Assembly (NCBI GenBank): GCA_020628895.1 | Contig: JAHDEM010000002.1 | Location: 1-64,000 of the forward strand | Direction of reading: 5' to 3' | DNA: 64,000 nucleotides | Source of the DNA: Candidatus Endobugula sp. | Lineage (GTDB): Bacteria > Pseudomonadota > Gammaproteobacteria > Pseudomonadales > Cellvibrionaceae | Part shown: positions 45,273-56,355 of the stretch, one piece after another | How the letters are laid out: the number at the start of each line of letters is the position of its first letter | Numbering within the stretch: the first letter of the stretch is position 1 | Position numbers and translations under genes: made by a program | The notes under the pieces: generated by a model | The model's database searches: none | What the model saw: only the letters and a program-made list of their open reading frames with translations | Told to the model about the DNA's origin: nothing

Positions 45273-46796
45273 ATGACAGATCAACAACATTATGATGTAG
45301 TGATTATTGGCTCCGGCGTTGGTGGTGGTTCAGTTGCCTACCAGCTAGCGGGTAGCAATGCGAATGTATTGATTTTAGAGCGTGGGCCTGTGCTTCCGAG
45401 AGAAGCACAAAATTGGGACCCCGAAGCGGTATTTTGTGAAGAGCGTTACAAATGTAATGACACATGGTATAGCGACGGGCGACCATTTCGTCCTGGAATG
45501 TTTTATTTTGTGGGCGGACATACAAAATTTTATGGTACGGCCATGTTGCGGTATCGAGAAAAAGATTTTCAAGAGATCGAGCATGAAGAGGGTATTTCTC
45601 CTGCTTGGCCTATTCAATATGCAGACTTAGAGCCTTGGTACGCAAAAGCGGAAACCCTTTTTGGTGTGCGTGGACAAGAGGGTATAGATCCTACTGAGCC
45701 TCCTAGGAGTACAGGATACCCGTTTCCGCCGATGCCACATGAACCAGTGTTGTTGGATATTGAGAAAAAATTAAAATCTCAAGGCTTAAAGCCTTTTCCA
45801 ATGCCAAGTGCTGTGGATTACGGTTCCGGTGGTATTTGCCAGCGTTGTGAAAACTGTGACGCATTCCCCTGCAAAATCGATGCTAAGGGCGATGCCGAGA
45901 TGAAACTGGTACGTCCGGCATTAAGATCTCCTAATGTAGAACTTCGTCCTGGTGTATGCGTTGAGCGTTTAATTACCGATGATACAGGCAAACGTATTGT
46001 GAGCGTTGAGGTTAAGGAAGGGGATAAGCAATACACCATTCATGCAGATACGTTTGTGTTGAGTGCTGGTGCTATTAATTCTGCCGCTTTGTTGTTACGT
46101 TCTGCTAACGAGTCGCACCCTCAGGGTTTAGCGAATAGCAGTGATGTAGTTGGACGTCATTATATGACCCACAACACATCGGCGATAATGGCAGTGCACC
46201 CATTTAAAATTAATAATACCCATTTTCCTAAAACACTAGCCATTCACGATTTTTATTTTGGTGATGGTAAAGAAGGTTCTGAGCCACTGGGTGGCTTGCA
46301 ACTATTAGGAAAAATTCGCGAGCCAATGCTTCGAGGCCCGCTTTCTTACGTTCCTAAATTTGTTCGTCATGCGCTCGCTTCGCGAAGTGTGGATTGGTAT
46401 GCGCAAAGTGAGGATTTGCCTCATCCCGATAGCCGCATTACGGTTCGTCCTGATGGTGCGATTAATATGCATTGGCACCGGACTAACCTTCCTGCGCATA
46501 AGCGTTGGGTAGATAAGTGTAAAAAAATCTTACGCGGAACAGGCTATCCCATTGTTTTATCGGAGTCGTTTGGTACCGAGGTTGTGTCCCACCAGTGCGG
46601 CACCATACGCTTTGGTAATGATCCTAAAACCTCGGCACTAGATACCAATTGTAAAGCATGGGATCACGATAACTTATATGTGGTTGATACCAGTTTTTTC
46701 CCGTCATCTGCAGCAGTAAATCCAGCACTAACACTGGCAGCTCAAGCTTTGAAAGTAGGGCATCACTTACGCACTGAGGTCATTGGCTGTGACTAA
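45273..46796 (+). CDS. GMC-type FAD oxidoreductase with Cys-rich insert
   Basis: A 507-residue FAD-dependent alcohol dehydrogenase/oxidase-like protein. N-terminal dinucleotide motif VVIIGSGVGGGSVAYQL, FAD Glu in ILERGP, and C-terminal GMC region HQCGTIRFGND (catalytic His) and NPALTLAAQALK. A Cys-rich segment (CQRCENCDAFPC, near residue 190) suggests a bound cofactor such as an iron-sulfur cluster, known in some GMC relatives. It would oxidise an alcohol or cyclic compound. The next gene overlaps it. Confidence 0.88.
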   Translation: MTDQQHYDVVIIGSGVGGGSVAYQLAGSNANVLILERGPVLPREAQNWDPEAVFCEERYKCNDTWYSDGRPFRPGMFYFVGGHTKFYGTAMLRYREKDFQEIEHEEGISPAWPIQYADLEPWYAKAETLFGVRGQEGIDPTEPPRSTGYPFPPMPHEPVLLDIEKKLKSQGLKPFPMPSAVDYGSGGICQRCENCDAFPCKIDAKGDAEMKLVRPALRSPNVELRPGVCVERLITDDTGKRIVSVEVKEGDKQYTIHADTFVLSAGAINSAALLLRSANESHPQGLANSSDVVGRHYMTHNTSAIMAVHPFKINNTHFPKTLAIHDFYFGDGKEGSEPLGGLQLLGKIREPMLRGPLSYVPKFVRHALASRSVDWYAQSEDLPHPDSRITVRPDGAINMHWHRTNLPAHKRWVDKCKKILRGTGYPIVLSESFGTEVVSHQCGTIRFGNDPKTSALDTNCKAWDHDNLYVVDTSFFPSSAAVNPALTLAAQALKVGHHLRTEVIGCD

Positions 46797-47571
46797 GGCC
46801 AACAGCCCACTTGCTTTAGTGACTGGAGCAGGAGGCAGAGGAATAGGCTTTAGTGTTGCTAAAGATCTAGCGCGTAGAGGATTCAATTTAGCATTAATGG
46901 ATATTAATACCGAACAAGCAGATGAAATCATTGATGAGGTGAAATCGCAGGGAACGAATGTCCAAGCGAAGATGTTTGCATCGGATTTGTCCTCGGTGGA
47001 AACACATGGTGATTTAGTTGATGAAATTGTTGCTTGGGGCGGGCCTATTACTGCCTTGGTAAACAACGCTGGAGTGAGCTCACCTAATCGAGGTGATTTA
47101 TTAGACATTACTCCCGAGACAATGGATTTTGTATTGGGTATTAACCTAAAGGGAACTTTTTTCCTCACGCAGGCAGTGGCAAAACATATGCTCGCGCAAG
47201 GGAAAGTAAATACTCCGCGATCAATTGTGATTGTTTCATCAGTGAGTGCACAAATGGCCTCTATTGATCGTGGTGAATATTGTATATCAAAAACAGCCCT
47301 TGGCATGGTAACGAAATTATTTGCTCTGCGTTTGGCTGAACATGGTGTAGGTGTTTTTGAAGTGCGTCCAGGTATTACGCACACACCTATGACCGATGGG
47401 GTGCAAGATAAGTTTAATCAGCGAATTGCTGATGGTCTCGTACCGATGAAACGTTGGGGTTTTCCTGAAGATGTATCGCGTCCTGTGGCCGATTTAGCTT
47501 CTGGAGAGTTGGCTTTCTCTACAGGCAGCGTCATGAATGTTGACGGTGCATTATCAATTCAAAGGTTTTAA
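46789..47571 (+). CDS. short-chain dehydrogenase/reductase
   Basis: A 260-residue classical SDR. Glycine motif TGAGGRGIGF, NNAG (near residue 92), catalytic Ser in SSVSAQMA and Tyr-x3-Lys in YCISK. I prefer GTG 46789 (GAGGT 8 bp upstream); TTG at 46783 is also in frame. It overlaps the GMC gene end by 8 bp. It probably interconverts an alcohol and ketone in the same pathway. Confidence 0.92.
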   Translation: MTKANSPLALVTGAGGRGIGFSVAKDLARRGFNLALMDINTEQADEIIDEVKSQGTNVQAKMFASDLSSVETHGDLVDEIVAWGGPITALVNNAGVSSPNRGDLLDITPETMDFVLGINLKGTFFLTQAVAKHMLAQGKVNTPRSIVIVSSVSAQMASIDRGEYCISKTALGMVTKLFALRLAEHGVGVFEVRPGITHTPMTDGVQDKFNQRIADGLVPMKRWGFPEDVSRPVADLASGELAFSTGSVMNVDGALSIQRF

Positions 47572-47573
47572 TT

Positions 47574-49184
47574 ATGGAAACTTACGATTACATTATTACT
47601 GGTGGCGGCTCTGCTGGCAGCGTTTTAGCTAACCGTTTAAGTGCAGACCCTTCTATTAAAGTGTTGTTACTAGAAGCAGGTGGCTCCGACTGGCATCCAT
47701 TTTTCCATTGGCCAGCAGGCTTTGCCAAGATGACCAAGGGTATCGGTTCTTGGGGGTGGCACACAGTTCCTCAGAAACACCTTAATGATCGTGTTATTCG
47801 TTTTACACAAGCTAAAGTTATTGGCGGCGGTTCTTCGGTTAATGCTCAAGTTTATACTCGCGGTGTTCCTGCAGATTACGATGAGTGGGAAGCCGATTTC
47901 GGTATTAAAGGATGGAGTTATAAGGATGTTTTACCTTACTTTAAAAAGTCGGAAAATAATGATCGTTTTGCGAATGACTATCATGGCTATGGTGGGTACC
48001 TAGGCGTATCCACTCCGGTAAGTCCTATGCCGATTTGTGAAGGCTTCATAAAAGCCGGACAGGAAGTGGGTATTCCATATAACCCAGACTTTAATGGTGA
48101 AAAACAAGAAGGTGTTGGTTATTACCAACTCACTCAAAAAGATGCTAAACGTTCTTCAGCGTCAATTGCGTTTCTAAAGCCGATTAAAAATCGACCTAAC
48201 TTGACGATTAAGTTAAAGACTAAAGCTCAACGTCTTTTGCTAGAAGGCGATAAAGTGGTTGGCCTTGAAATTGTTGAAGGTGCTAGCGGGCCTCTAAAAA
48301 CAGTTCGTGCTAACAAAGAAATCATTGTGTCTTCTGGCGCGGTTGGTTCGCCTAAATTGTTAATGCAATCGGGAATTGGGCCTAAAGATCATTTAGAATC
48401 TGTAGGCGTAGAGTGCTTGCATGACTTGCCGGGTGTAGGTTCTAACTTATCAGATCATGTTGATTTATATGTTGTTTCTGAATGTACGGCCGATAATCAC
48501 ACATATGATAAATTAAACAACCCATTTTTTGCAGGTATTGCAGGCATCCAGTATCTGTTATTTCGCAAGGGGCCTGTTGCTTCAAGTTTATTTGAAACAG
48601 GTGGTTTTTGGTATTCAGATGATAAAGATAAAGCGCGTTCACCGGATATTCAAATGCATTTGGGTATGGGATCAGCCATTGAAGCGGGTATGGCCAAGTT
48701 AAAGAACGGTGGTGTTACACTCAATACTGCTTACTTGCGTCCTAAATCGCGTGGTACTGTTCGCTTGCAGGATGCTAACCCTGATTCTGCGCCACTGATC
48801 GACCCTAACTATTGGGCTGATCCGGATGACAAGAAAAAAGCGATTGATGGTTTGCGCCTAGCCAGAAAAATTATGCAGCAACCAGCACTTAAACCGTTTG
48901 TTCAAAATGAGGTTTTACCGGGTCCTTCAGTGGAAACGGATGAAGAGTTGTTTAAGTATGCTTGTGAGAATGCGAAAACAGATCATCACCCTGTAGGCAC
49001 TTGTCGAATGGGGCTGGAGAGCGATCCACAAAGTGTTGTGACTGCTGACCTTAAAGTCATTGGTTTGCAAGGCATACGTGTTGTTGATGCTTCCGTAATA
49101 CCTTCTGTGCCTTCTTGTAATACAAACTCACCAACAATAATGGTAGCGGAAAAGGCTGCGGACCATATCTTAGGAAAGATCTAA
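47574..49184 (+). CDS. GMC oxidoreductase (choline dehydrogenase-like)
   Basis: A 536-residue FAD-dependent GMC oxidoreductase. YIITGGGSAGSVLANRL, then FAD Glu in LLLEAGG, the GMC signature segment GGGSSVNAQVYTRG (near residue 84) and C-terminal catalytic His/Asn in HPVGTCRMG and CNTNSPTIMVAEKAA. It resembles choline/alcohol dehydrogenases used on primary alcohols. Last gene of the cluster, 2 bp after the SDR, followed by a hairpin. Confidence 0.93.
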   Translation: METYDYIITGGGSAGSVLANRLSADPSIKVLLLEAGGSDWHPFFHWPAGFAKMTKGIGSWGWHTVPQKHLNDRVIRFTQAKVIGGGSSVNAQVYTRGVPADYDEWEADFGIKGWSYKDVLPYFKKSENNDRFANDYHGYGGYLGVSTPVSPMPICEGFIKAGQEVGIPYNPDFNGEKQEGVGYYQLTQKDAKRSSASIAFLKPIKNRPNLTIKLKTKAQRLLLEGDKVVGLEIVEGASGPLKTVRANKEIIVSSGAVGSPKLLMQSGIGPKDHLESVGVECLHDLPGVGSNLSDHVDLYVVSECTADNHTYDKLNNPFFAGIAGIQYLLFRKGPVASSLFETGGFWYSDDKDKARSPDIQMHLGMGSAIEAGMAKLKNGGVTLNTAYLRPKSRGTVRLQDANPDSAPLIDPNYWADPDDKKKAIDGLRLARKIMQQPALKPFVQNEVLPGPSVETDEELFKYACENAKTDHHPVGTCRMGLESDPQSVVTADLKVIGLQGIRVVDASVIPSVPSCNTNSPTIMVAEKAADHILGKI

Positions 49185-49191
49185 GGGGTAC

Positions 49192-49224
49192 TACCCATAT
49201 AATATTTGTGGGGTTATATGGGTA
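49192..49224. terminator. hairpin at end of catabolic cluster
   Basis: TACCCATATAA (49192-49202) pairs perfectly with TTATATGGGTA (49214-49224), 11 bp with an 11-nt loop, 8 bp after the GMC stop. The following T-run is weak, so it may protect the mRNA end rather than terminate. Confidence 0.5.
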
Positions 49225-49372
49225 GCTTTAACGCAAAATACTTGCCTTTTGGTAGTGATTTGGTTATATTTCGCCCCCTAATATTCAGGGTGCTTCCACT
49301 TTGTTTAGAAGTGGGTACTTTTTAAGTTGTGTACTTATATACTCTTATGGAGTGTTATACAGTGCGAGAGAG

Positions 49373-49391
49373 CCCCAGTTGGGGTTTTTTT
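49373..49391 (+). terminator. short terminator upstream of rimP
   Basis: CCCC(agtt)GGGG followed by seven T. It lies in the 350-bp gap before rimP and may terminate a short leader transcript. Confidence 0.65.
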
Positions 49392-49466
49392 GTATCTGAA
49401 CCTCTGTAAAGGAATGAGTCAATCAGTTCTATAAGCTTTCTAGTAAGCTTGTCGGAACCTATGAAG

Positions 49467-49487
49467 TGGGCCTTGTGCCCATTTTTT
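49467..49487 (+). terminator. second leader terminator before rimP
   Basis: TGGGC-cttgt-GCCCA followed by TTTTTT, 50 bp before the rimP start. With the terminator at 49373 it suggests attenuation in the leader of the rimP-nusA-infB operon, which is autoregulated through NusA in related bacteria. The rest of the 49225-49536 gap shows no gene. Confidence 0.6.
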
Positions 49488-49536
49488 GTTTGTGTCTTTG
49501 GGTGAGCAATCTCCCCCTTAAGCAAGGTAAATTGTC

Positions 49537-49998
49537 ATGTCGTCTGTGCAAGAGAAATTGCACGATCTTATTGCTCCTGTAGTGGAAGCGTTAGATTGTG
49601 AGCTTTGGGGCTTGGAATACATTACGCAGGGTCGTCAGGCGACATTGCGTATTTTTATAGAAAAAGATGCTGAAAAAGGTGTTGGCTTAAAGGATTGTGA
49701 AAAAGTGAGTCGCCAAGTAAGTAGTGTGTTAGACGTGGAAGACCCTATTACGGGTCATTATACGCTAGAGGTGTCTTCCCCTGGAATGGATCGACCACTA
49801 TTTACTTTGGATCACTATACACGTTCTATAGGACAGCAGGTTGCTGTGAAACTGAGTCGTAAGTTTGAAGACCGTAAAAAATTTACTGGGGTCATCGCAT
49901 CAATAGAAGGTGATGAAGTGGTTCTGCGAGTAGATGAGGAAGAATACTTGCTCCCCATCGAATTAATAGAAAAAGCGAATATTGTCCCTACATTTTAA
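49537..49998 (+). CDS. rimP: ribosome maturation factor RimP
   Basis: A 153-residue protein with the RimP pattern (LWGLEYITQGRQATLRIFIEKD, then DCEKVSRQVSSVLDVEDPI, YTLEVSSPGMDRPLF). It assists 30S subunit assembly. First gene of the conserved rimP-nusA-infB operon; start ATG after AGCAAGG. Confidence 0.96.
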   Translation: MSSVQEKLHDLIAPVVEALDCELWGLEYITQGRQATLRIFIEKDAEKGVGLKDCEKVSRQVSSVLDVEDPITGHYTLEVSSPGMDRPLFTLDHYTRSIGQQVAVKLSRKFEDRKKFTGVIASIEGDEVVLRVDEEEYLLPIELIEKANIVPTF

Positions 49999-50092
49999 TA
50001 CGCCGATATAGGGTAAAAATGTAAGCAGTATTTATTGGATAAAACTTTCTGTGGTATGTAGTTAAAAAAGAAAAGGGTTAAGAGGCGCAACT

Positions 50093-51592
50093 ATGGGCAA
50101 AGAAATATTGTTAGTCGCTGAAGCAGTGTCTAATGAAAAAGGTGTTGATGCGGAAATTATTTTTGGCGCATTAGAATTAGCATTAGCCACAGCGACTAAG
50201 AAACGTTACGACGAAGATTCCACCATTGTAGTGAATATTGATCGTAAAACGGGTGACTACGAAACTTTCCGTAGTTGGGAAGTTGTCGATGACGATACCT
50301 TAGCACTATTAGGTACTCAGTTCACAACAGAAGAAGCCATGGAACAAGATCCTGACTTAAAGCCAGGTGATGTATTTACCCAACAGGTAGAAAATGTTGA
50401 TTTTGGCCGTATTGCGGCACAAACGGCTAAACAAGTTATCGTTCAGAAAGTACGTGAAGCCGAGCGAGAGCAAATTGTTGATGAATACCGAGAAAAGATC
50501 GGTGAGCTCATTAGCGGTACGGTTAAAAAAGTGACCCGTGACAATATTATTGTTGACCTAGGGAATAATGCTGAAGGTTTATTACCTAGGGAAGAACTGG
50601 TAGGTCGAGAAATTTATCGCATGGGTGATCGTATACGTGCGATGTTAATGGAAGTGCGTAGTGAAATGCGTGGTCCTCAGCTATATCTTAGTCGCGCTAG
50701 CTCAGAAATGCTGATTGAACTTTTCCGCATAGAAGTGCCAGAAATCGCAGAAGATGTGATCGAGCTAAAAGGTGCAGCTCGAGACCCAGGTTCACGTGCA
50801 AAGATTGCAGTCACCACTAATGATGGTCGTATCGATCCTGTTGGTGCTTGTGTTGGTATGCGCGGTGCTCGTGTTCAAGCAGTCTCTAACGAACTGGCTA
50901 ATGAGCGTATCGATATTATCCTTTGGGACGATAATCCAGCTCAGTTTGTCATTAATGCCATGGCTCCTGCAGAAATCGAGTCAATCGTCGTTGATGAAGA
51001 TGCCGGCTCTATGGATGTGGCGGTAGCTGAAGATAATTTAGCTATGGCTATTGGACGTGGTGGTCAGAATGTTCGCTTGGCATCTGAACTAACCCAGTGG
51101 GACGTGAATGTTATGAGCGTCGAGCAATGGGAAGAAAAACAACAGCAAGAAATGGGTGGACAGGTTGATTTGTTTATTCAAGCCCTTGATGTTGATGAAG
51201 ATATTGCTGGTGTACTTGTTGAAGAAGGCTTCAGTAGTCTTGAAGAAGTGGCTTATGTTCCACTAGATGAAATGTTAGCTATTGAAGGCTTTGATGAGGA
51301 TATTGCTAACGAACTGCGTTCTCGCGCGAAAGATGCATTATTAACAAAAGCATTAGCTTCTGAAGAGAAACTTGAAGGTGAAGAACCAGCGGAAGACCTT
51401 TTAACAATGGAAGGAATGGACAACGTATTGGCATCGGTGTTGGCAAAACGCGGTGTAGTAACTATGGAAGACTTGGCTGAACAAGCCGTAGACGAGTTGC
51501 TTGATATTGACGGTATGACAGAAGAGCGAGCGGCAGCGTTAATTATGAAAGCCCGTGAGCCTTGGTTCGCGCCTAATGAAGCTAGTGAGTAA
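50093..51592 (+). CDS. nusA: transcription termination/antitermination factor NusA
   Basis: A 499-residue protein with the full NusA layout: N-terminal RNA-polymerase-binding domain, S1 domain ([21 protein letters not shown] near residue 140), two KH domains ([15 protein letters not shown] near 252 and [12 protein letters not shown] near 318) and two C-terminal acidic helix-hairpin-helix repeats typical of proteobacteria. It modulates pausing, termination and antitermination. Second gene of the operon. Confidence 0.97.
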   Translation: MGKEILLVAEAVSNEKGVDAEIIFGALELALATATKKRYDEDSTIVVNIDRKTGDYETFRSWEVVDDDTLALLGTQFTTEEAMEQDPDLKPGDVFTQQVENVDFGRIAAQTAKQVIVQKVREAEREQIVDEYREKIGELISGTVKKVTRDNIIVDLGNNAEGLLPREELVGREIYRMGDRIRAMLMEVRSEMRGPQLYLSRASSEMLIELFRIEVPEIAEDVIELKGAARDPGSRAKIAVTTNDGRIDPVGACVGMRGARVQAVSNELANERIDIILWDDNPAQFVINAMAPAEIESIVVDEDAGSMDVAVAEDNLAMAIGRGGQNVRLASELTQWDVNVMSVEQWEEKQQQEMGGQVDLFIQALDVDEDIAGVLVEEGFSSLEEVAYVPLDEMLAIEGFDEDIANELRSRAKDALLTKALASEEKLEGEEPAEDLLTMEGMDNVLASVLAKRGVVTMEDLAEQAVDELLDIDGMTEERAAALIMKAREPWFAPNEASE

Positions 51593-51612
51593 TTGATTAT
51601 TGAGGAAATAAA

Positions 51613-54312
51613 ATGGCAGATGTAACAGTTAGTGATCTAGCTAAACTAGTCGGTGCTTCAGTTGATCGGTTGCTCGGACAAATGAAAGACGCTGGTCTAT
51701 CACATACTTCTCCGGATGCGTTAGTGTCTGATGAAGAGAAAAAAGTACTACTAGTATTCTTGAAAACCAGCCATGGTGAAGAAGAAAGTAGTGCACCCAA
51801 GAAAATTACCTTAAAGCGTAAAACGACAAGTACGTTGAAAACAGGTAGTGGTTCTGCTCGTAAAACGGTTAATGTTGAGGTGCGTAAAAAACGCACGTAT
51901 GTGAAACGTGAAATAGAAGCACCAGAACCAGAAGACGTAGTTCCAGTTCAAGACGTTGAACCTGAAGTAGAAGCTGTATCTACAGAAGCCGAAGTAGTGG
52001 AAACCCCAATAGAGCCTGAAGTGGTTGTTGAGGATAATACTGAGGAAGTTGCTGTTGAGCCCATTGAAAATGTTGTAGAGCCAGAAGTGGCTGAATCGGA
52101 AGAGCCAAAGAAGGCCCAGCGAGTGAAGTCAGTATTGGTAGATGATATTGAATTAAAACGCCAAGCTGCGTCTCAAGCTAGACAACGCTCAGAAGCTGAA
52201 AGTAAGTCTAAACATGAAGCATTGCTAGCGAAAAAAGCCGCTGAAAAGGAAAAACAAAAGCAAAACGAAGAGCTTGATCCCAAGCAAAAGCAAGCGGCAA
52301 TAGAAGCAGAAGCTTTAAAAGCTCAGCAGGAAGAAGAAAAAGGCAAACACGGGCGTAAGAAAGAAAAAAGCTCTGAGTTTGCGGAAGAAGCGCCTCGCAA
52401 AACCAAAGTTGTGCGTAAAGGGACTGGACCTAAAAAGACGAGCAGTAAAGTAGATCTATCCCGACTATCGGACGATTACGAAGATGAGACGATTGTTCGT
52501 CGAAGAAGTCATCGCCCTTCAAAATCCAACAGTCATGGTTTTAAAAAGCCAACGGTGAAAATGGTTCACGAAGTGCAAATTCCTGAAATGATATCTATTC
52601 CTGACCTTGCTCAAGGAATGAATATTAAAGCCTCTGCCTTGATTAAGGAATTAATCAAAATGGGAGTGATGGCAACCATTAACGAACCGCTAGATCAAGA
52701 ATCAGCACAATTAGTAGTTGAAGAGCTTGGGCATACACCCGTATTAGTTAGCGGCAATGCGTTAGAAGAAAAGTTAGAACAAGATCTAACAACGGTAGGT
52801 GACCAAGTTGCTCGTGCACCAGTGGTCACTGTAATGGGACACGTTGATCATGGTAAAACCTCGCTCCTAGATTATATCCGTAAAGCGAAAGTCGCTGCAG
52901 GCGAAGCTGGTGGTATTACTCAGCATATTGGTGCGTACCGAGTGCAGACAGACTTGGGTGAAATTACTTTCTTAGATACACCTGGACATGCTGCTTTTAC
53001 GGCTATGCGAGCTCGCGGTGCGCAATGTACAGATGTTGTGATTCTTGTTGTGGCAGCTGACGATGGTGTGATGCCTCAGACAGAGGAAGCCATTTTGCAT
53101 GCTCGTGCTGCAGGCGTACCTCTGGTTGTTGCGGTGAATAAATGCGATAAAGAAACGGCTGACCCTGACCGTGTTAAAAACGAGTTAGTGGCTAAAGAAG
53201 TGATTCCTGATGACTGGGGTGGTGACACTCAGTTTATTAACGTATCAGCTCATACTGGTGAAGGTATTGAGCAACTGCTGGAAGCTGTTTCTTTACAAGC
53301 GGAATTGCAAGAACTTACAGCAGTGAAAGATGCTGCAGGTAAAGGGGTTGTTGTTGAGTCTCGAGTTGATAAAGGTCGCGGTGTGGTCGCTACTGTATTG
53401 GTGCAAAACGGCACATTATCCCGTGGTGATGTATTGCTTGCAGGACAAAGCTTTGGTCGTGTAAGAGCAATGACGAATGAATTAGGTCAAGCAGTCGAGG
53501 CTGCTGGTCCATCTACCCCTGTAGAATTGTTAGGTCTCGATACTGCGCCAGCAGCGGGTGATGAGTTTGTTGTGGTGCCTGATGAACGACGTGCTCGTGA
53601 AGTGGCAGAGCATCGTGCTGAACGTGAGCGTCAAGATAAATTAAAACGTCACCAAGCGGCTAAATTAGAAAATATGTTTGCCAGCGTAGGTGAAGGTGAG
53701 AAGAAAATACTCACAGTGATTGTTAAAACTGATGTTCGTGGTTCGCTCGAAGCGATTATCGCTGCATTAGCTGATATTGGTAACGACGAAGTACAAGTGA
53801 ATGTTATTTCCTCTGGTGTCGGTGGTATTACTGGCAATGATGTGAATCTAGCCTTAACTTCTAACGCCATCGTTATCGGTTTTAATGTTCGTGCAGACGG
53901 GACGGCTAGAAAATTGGCCGAGGCTGAGTCGATAGAAATTCGTTACTACAGCATTATTTATCAACTGCTTGATGATGTGAAAAGTGCCTTAGAAGGTATG
54001 TTGTCACCAGAGTTACGTGAAGAGATTGTGGGCATTGCGGATGTTCGTGAAGTCTTTAACTCGCCTAAGTACGGTCAGATTGCGGGAAGTATGGTGGTCG
54101 AAGGGACAGTTTATCGTAATGAGCCCATTCGTGTGTTGCGTGACAGTGTTGTCATCTATCAAGGTGAACTTGAGTCTTTACGTCGATTTAAAGACGATGT
54201 TAACGAAGTGCGTAATGGTATGGAGTGCGGCATCGGTGTGAAAGATTATGACGTGAAAGTAGGCGATCAAATTGAGGTTTATAAAGTCACAGAAGTTAAG
54301 CGTGCTTTATAA
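51613..54312 (+). CDS. infB: translation initiation factor IF-2
   Basis: An 899-residue GTPase. N-terminal IF2_N domain ([19 protein letters not shown]), long charged Glu/Lys-rich linker, second IF2_N-like segment near residue 330, then the G domain with [12 protein letters not shown] (near 412), DTPGHAAFT (near 457) and NKCD (near 512), and beta-barrel domains. It brings fMet-tRNA to the 30S subunit, functionally linked to the tRNA-fMet gene at the window start. Starts 20 bp after nusA. Confidence 0.97.
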   Translation: MADVTVSDLAKLVGASVDRLLGQMKDAGLSHTSPDALVSDEEKKVLLVFLKTSHGEEESSAPKKITLKRKTTSTLKTGSGSARKTVNVEVRKKRTYVKREIEAPEPEDVVPVQDVEPEVEAVSTEAEVVETPIEPEVVVEDNTEEVAVEPIENVVEPEVAESEEPKKAQRVKSVLVDDIELKRQAASQARQRSEAESKSKHEALLAKKAAEKEKQKQNEELDPKQKQAAIEAEALKAQQEEEKGKHGRKKEKSSEFAEEAPRKTKVVRKGTGPKKTSSKVDLSRLSDDYEDETIVRRRSHRPSKSNSHGFKKPTVKMVHEVQIPEMISIPDLAQGMNIKASALIKELIKMGVMATINEPLDQESAQLVVEELGHTPVLVSGNALEEKLEQDLTTVGDQVARAPVVTVMGHVDHGKTSLLDYIRKAKVAAGEAGGITQHIGAYRVQTDLGEITFLDTPGHAAFTAMRARGAQCTDVVILVVAADDGVMPQTEEAILHARAAGVPLVVAVNKCDKETADPDRVKNELVAKEVIPDDWGGDTQFINVSAHTGEGIEQLLEAVSLQAELQELTAVKDAAGKGVVVESRVDKGRGVVATVLVQNGTLSRGDVLLAGQSFGRVRAMTNELGQAVEAAGPSTPVELLGLDTAPAAGDEFVVVPDERRAREVAEHRAERERQDKLKRHQAAKLENMFASVGEGEKKILTVIVKTDVRGSLEAIIAALADIGNDEVQVNVISSGVGGITGNDVNLALTSNAIVIGFNVRADGTARKLAEAESIEIRYYSIIYQLLDDVKSALEGMLSPELREEIVGIADVREVFNSPKYGQIAGSMVVEGTVYRNEPIRVLRDSVVIYQGELESLRRFKDDVNEVRNGMECGIGVKDYDVKVGDQIEVYKVTEVKRAL

Positions 54313-54324
54313 GTCATGTTGAGT

Positions 54325-54349
54325 TTGCCATCTAGCGGCTAGATGGCAA
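54325..54349. terminator. hairpin between infB and rbfA
   Basis: TTGCCATCTAG pairs perfectly with CTAGATGGCAA around a 3-nt loop (54325-54349). No T-run follows, so it is more likely an mRNA processing or stability element than a full terminator. Confidence 0.5.
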
Positions 54350-54496
54350 GGTATCTAGGTGGTAATAACGTATAAAGGATTAGCTGCTTTAGCTATCGAT
54401 ATGATGTAAATCATCAATTCAAACCTATAGCAGTCTTTGTTTTAACAATACGTTCTTAATCACCTATGTTAAGAGTTTTGATATTGAGACCTTTTA

Positions 54497-54883
54497 ATGG
54501 CAAGAGAATTTGCACGTACTGATAGAATTGCTGATGCGATTCAACGTATTTTAGCTACGACTATTGCTCAAGAAGTGCGTGATCCACGTGTTGGTATGGT
54601 GAATATTAACGATGTTAATGTGACCCGTGACATGTCCTACGCAAAAGTCTATGTGACCTTCGTTGGACGTGACTCAGAAGAAGAAAGCCAAGCTGCTGCG
54701 GATGCACTGAATCACGCTGCTGGTTTTCTAAGAAGTATCGTTGCAAGAGAGCTCGATATTCGCGTTACCCCAAGGCTGCAGTTTTTTTATGATAAAACAT
54801 CAGTAAAAGGGCAGAAGCTATCGAATCTGATTGATAAAGCAATTGCTCAGGATGATGCACACTCGACTGATCGAGAAGATTAA
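54497..54883 (+). CDS. rbfA: 30S ribosome-binding factor RbfA
   Basis: A 128-residue KH-like protein (RIADAIQRILATTIAQEVRDPRVG, then DMSYAKVYVTFVG, RVTPRLQFFYDKT). It matures the 30S subunit and supports cold growth. Conserved position between infB and truB. Confidence 0.96.
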   Translation: MAREFARTDRIADAIQRILATTIAQEVRDPRVGMVNINDVNVTRDMSYAKVYVTFVGRDSEEESQAAADALNHAAGFLRSIVARELDIRVTPRLQFFYDKTSVKGQKLSNLIDKAIAQDDAHSTDRED

Positions 54884-54931
54884 TTAGGTGTGTGTTAGTC
54901 CAAATTAGAAAGAAAGATATAGAGAGTACTT

Positions 54932-55873
54932 GTGGGAAGACGACCTAAATGGGGGAGACCCTTAGATGGCGTTCTGCTGTTAAATAAAGACACCGGAATG
55001 ACGTCAAATGATGCATTACAACGAGCAAAACGATTATTTTTTGCCAATAAAGCTGGCCATACTGGCAGTCTCGATCCTTTAGCAACAGGAGTACTACCTA
55101 TTTGCTTTGGTGAGGCGACAAAGTTTTCCCAGTATTTGTTAGATGCAGACAAACGTTACAGTAGTACCTTTCGTTTAGGAGTAGTGACAGAAACGGGTGA
55201 CTGCGACGGCGAGACTGTAGATATCAGCGATGCTAGCCATATTACTTTGGATAACATTCTAAATGCATTGCCGCAGTTTACAGGAGTAATTCGACAAGTA
55301 CCGTCCATGTATTCGGCCTTAAAATACCAAGGTAAACCTTTGTATAAATGGGCAAGAGAAGGTGTAGAGGTTCCTCGAGAAGCCAGAGAAATTACGGTTT
55401 ATAAGTACGAAGTGACCGATTTTCGTACTAATGGAGCTCATCCTGAGGTCGACGTAGATGTACATTGTAGTAAAGGAACCTATATTCGTTCGTTGGCTGA
55501 AGATCTAGGAAAACTCTTGGGTGTAGGAGCTCATGTTTCGCGCTTACATAGAAGCATGGCTGGGCCATTTGAGCAGGATAATAGTATTAGCCTGCAGGAG
55601 TTAGTTGAATTGAGAGGTGATAAAGAAGCCGATGTGCTTGATCACCTCCTATTACCAACAGACTCTCCCGTGGAAAGTATGGCAAAAGTACTCATATCTG
55701 AAGAAATGGGAGATTACTTTAAACAGGGACAAGCGGTAATGAGTACGCAGGCCTATCGTTATGCCGAAGAAGGTGGTATGGTGCGCGTCTGTTTGGACTC
55801 TGGTGCCTTTTTAGGGGTTGCAGAGCTAATAGAAGGCCAATTAGCGCCTAAAAGAGTGGTTGTTAGTCGCTAA
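54932..55873 (+). CDS. truB: tRNA pseudouridine(55) synthase TruB
   Basis: A 313-residue pseudouridine synthase. Active-site motif GHTGSLDPLATGVLP with catalytic Asp near residue 48, and KGTYIRSLAEDLG further on. C-terminal PUA-like region. It starts with GTG at 54932 after AGAGAGTACTT. It modifies U55 of the tRNA T-loop. Confidence 0.96.
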   Translation: MGRRPKWGRPLDGVLLLNKDTGMTSNDALQRAKRLFFANKAGHTGSLDPLATGVLPICFGEATKFSQYLLDADKRYSSTFRLGVVTETGDCDGETVDISDASHITLDNILNALPQFTGVIRQVPSMYSALKYQGKPLYKWAREGVEVPREAREITVYKYEVTDFRTNGAHPEVDVDVHCSKGTYIRSLAEDLGKLLGVGAHVSRLHRSMAGPFEQDNSISLQELVELRGDKEADVLDHLLLPTDSPVESMAKVLISEEMGDYFKQGQAVMSTQAYRYAEEGGMVRVCLDSGAFLGVAELIEGQLAPKRVVVSR

Positions 55874-55919
55874 AAGAGATTTGACCTACCTGTAAATATG
55901 CACGGGTAGGCCAATAAAA

Positions 55920-56048
55920 GGATAAGTTGGGTCAGGGAAGTGGAATAAATGGGGTCAGAGTAAAGTTTTCTAACACAGTGTATATCATTGTATAAATTCT
56001 TGAAAAGTTTACTCTGACCCCATTTATTCGCTCTGACCCCACTTATCC
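55920..56048. repeat. palindromic intergenic repeat, copy 1 (truB-rpsO)
   Basis: A perfect 22-bp inverted repeat (55943-55964 with 56008-56029) begins with GAATAAATGGGGTCAGAG. It is nested inside a second, 14-bp inverted repeat (55920-55933 with 56035-56048, one mismatch). The GGGTCAGAGTAAA motif is one that I associate with RAYT/REP-type palindromes. It inserts in the truB-rpsO gap just before the rpsO ribosome site. Confidence 0.8.
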
Positions 56049-56075
56049 AGCATATTAACTAATGAGGAAAATACT

Positions 56076-56345
56076 ATGGCACTAAGTGCAGAAGAAAAAG
56101 CAAGCATTGTTCAAGATAACCAACGTGAAGCGGGCGATACAGGTTCTCCTGAAGTTCAGGTCGCGTTGTTAACAGCGAATATCAATAAGCTGCAAGAACA
56201 CTTTTCGGATCACAAACAAGACCACCATTCTCGTCGTGGTTTGATCCGTATGGTAAATCAGCGTCGTAAGTTGCTGGACTACCTGAAAGGTAAAGATGTT
56301 GAGCGTTATGCCAGCCTTATCAAAAAGTTAGGCTTACGTCGTTAA
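56076..56345 (+). CDS. rpsO: 30S ribosomal protein S15
   Basis: An 89-residue protein with the S15 pattern ([32 protein letters not shown]-like [23 protein letters not shown]). It binds 16S rRNA and, in E. coli, its own mRNA. It has a ribosome site GAGGAAAAT. A terminator follows. Confidence 0.98.
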   Translation: MALSAEEKASIVQDNQREAGDTGSPEVQVALLTANINKLQEHFSDHKQDHHSRRGLIRMVNQRRKLLDYLKGKDVERYASLIKKLGLRR

Positions 56346-56355
56346 GCAATAACTC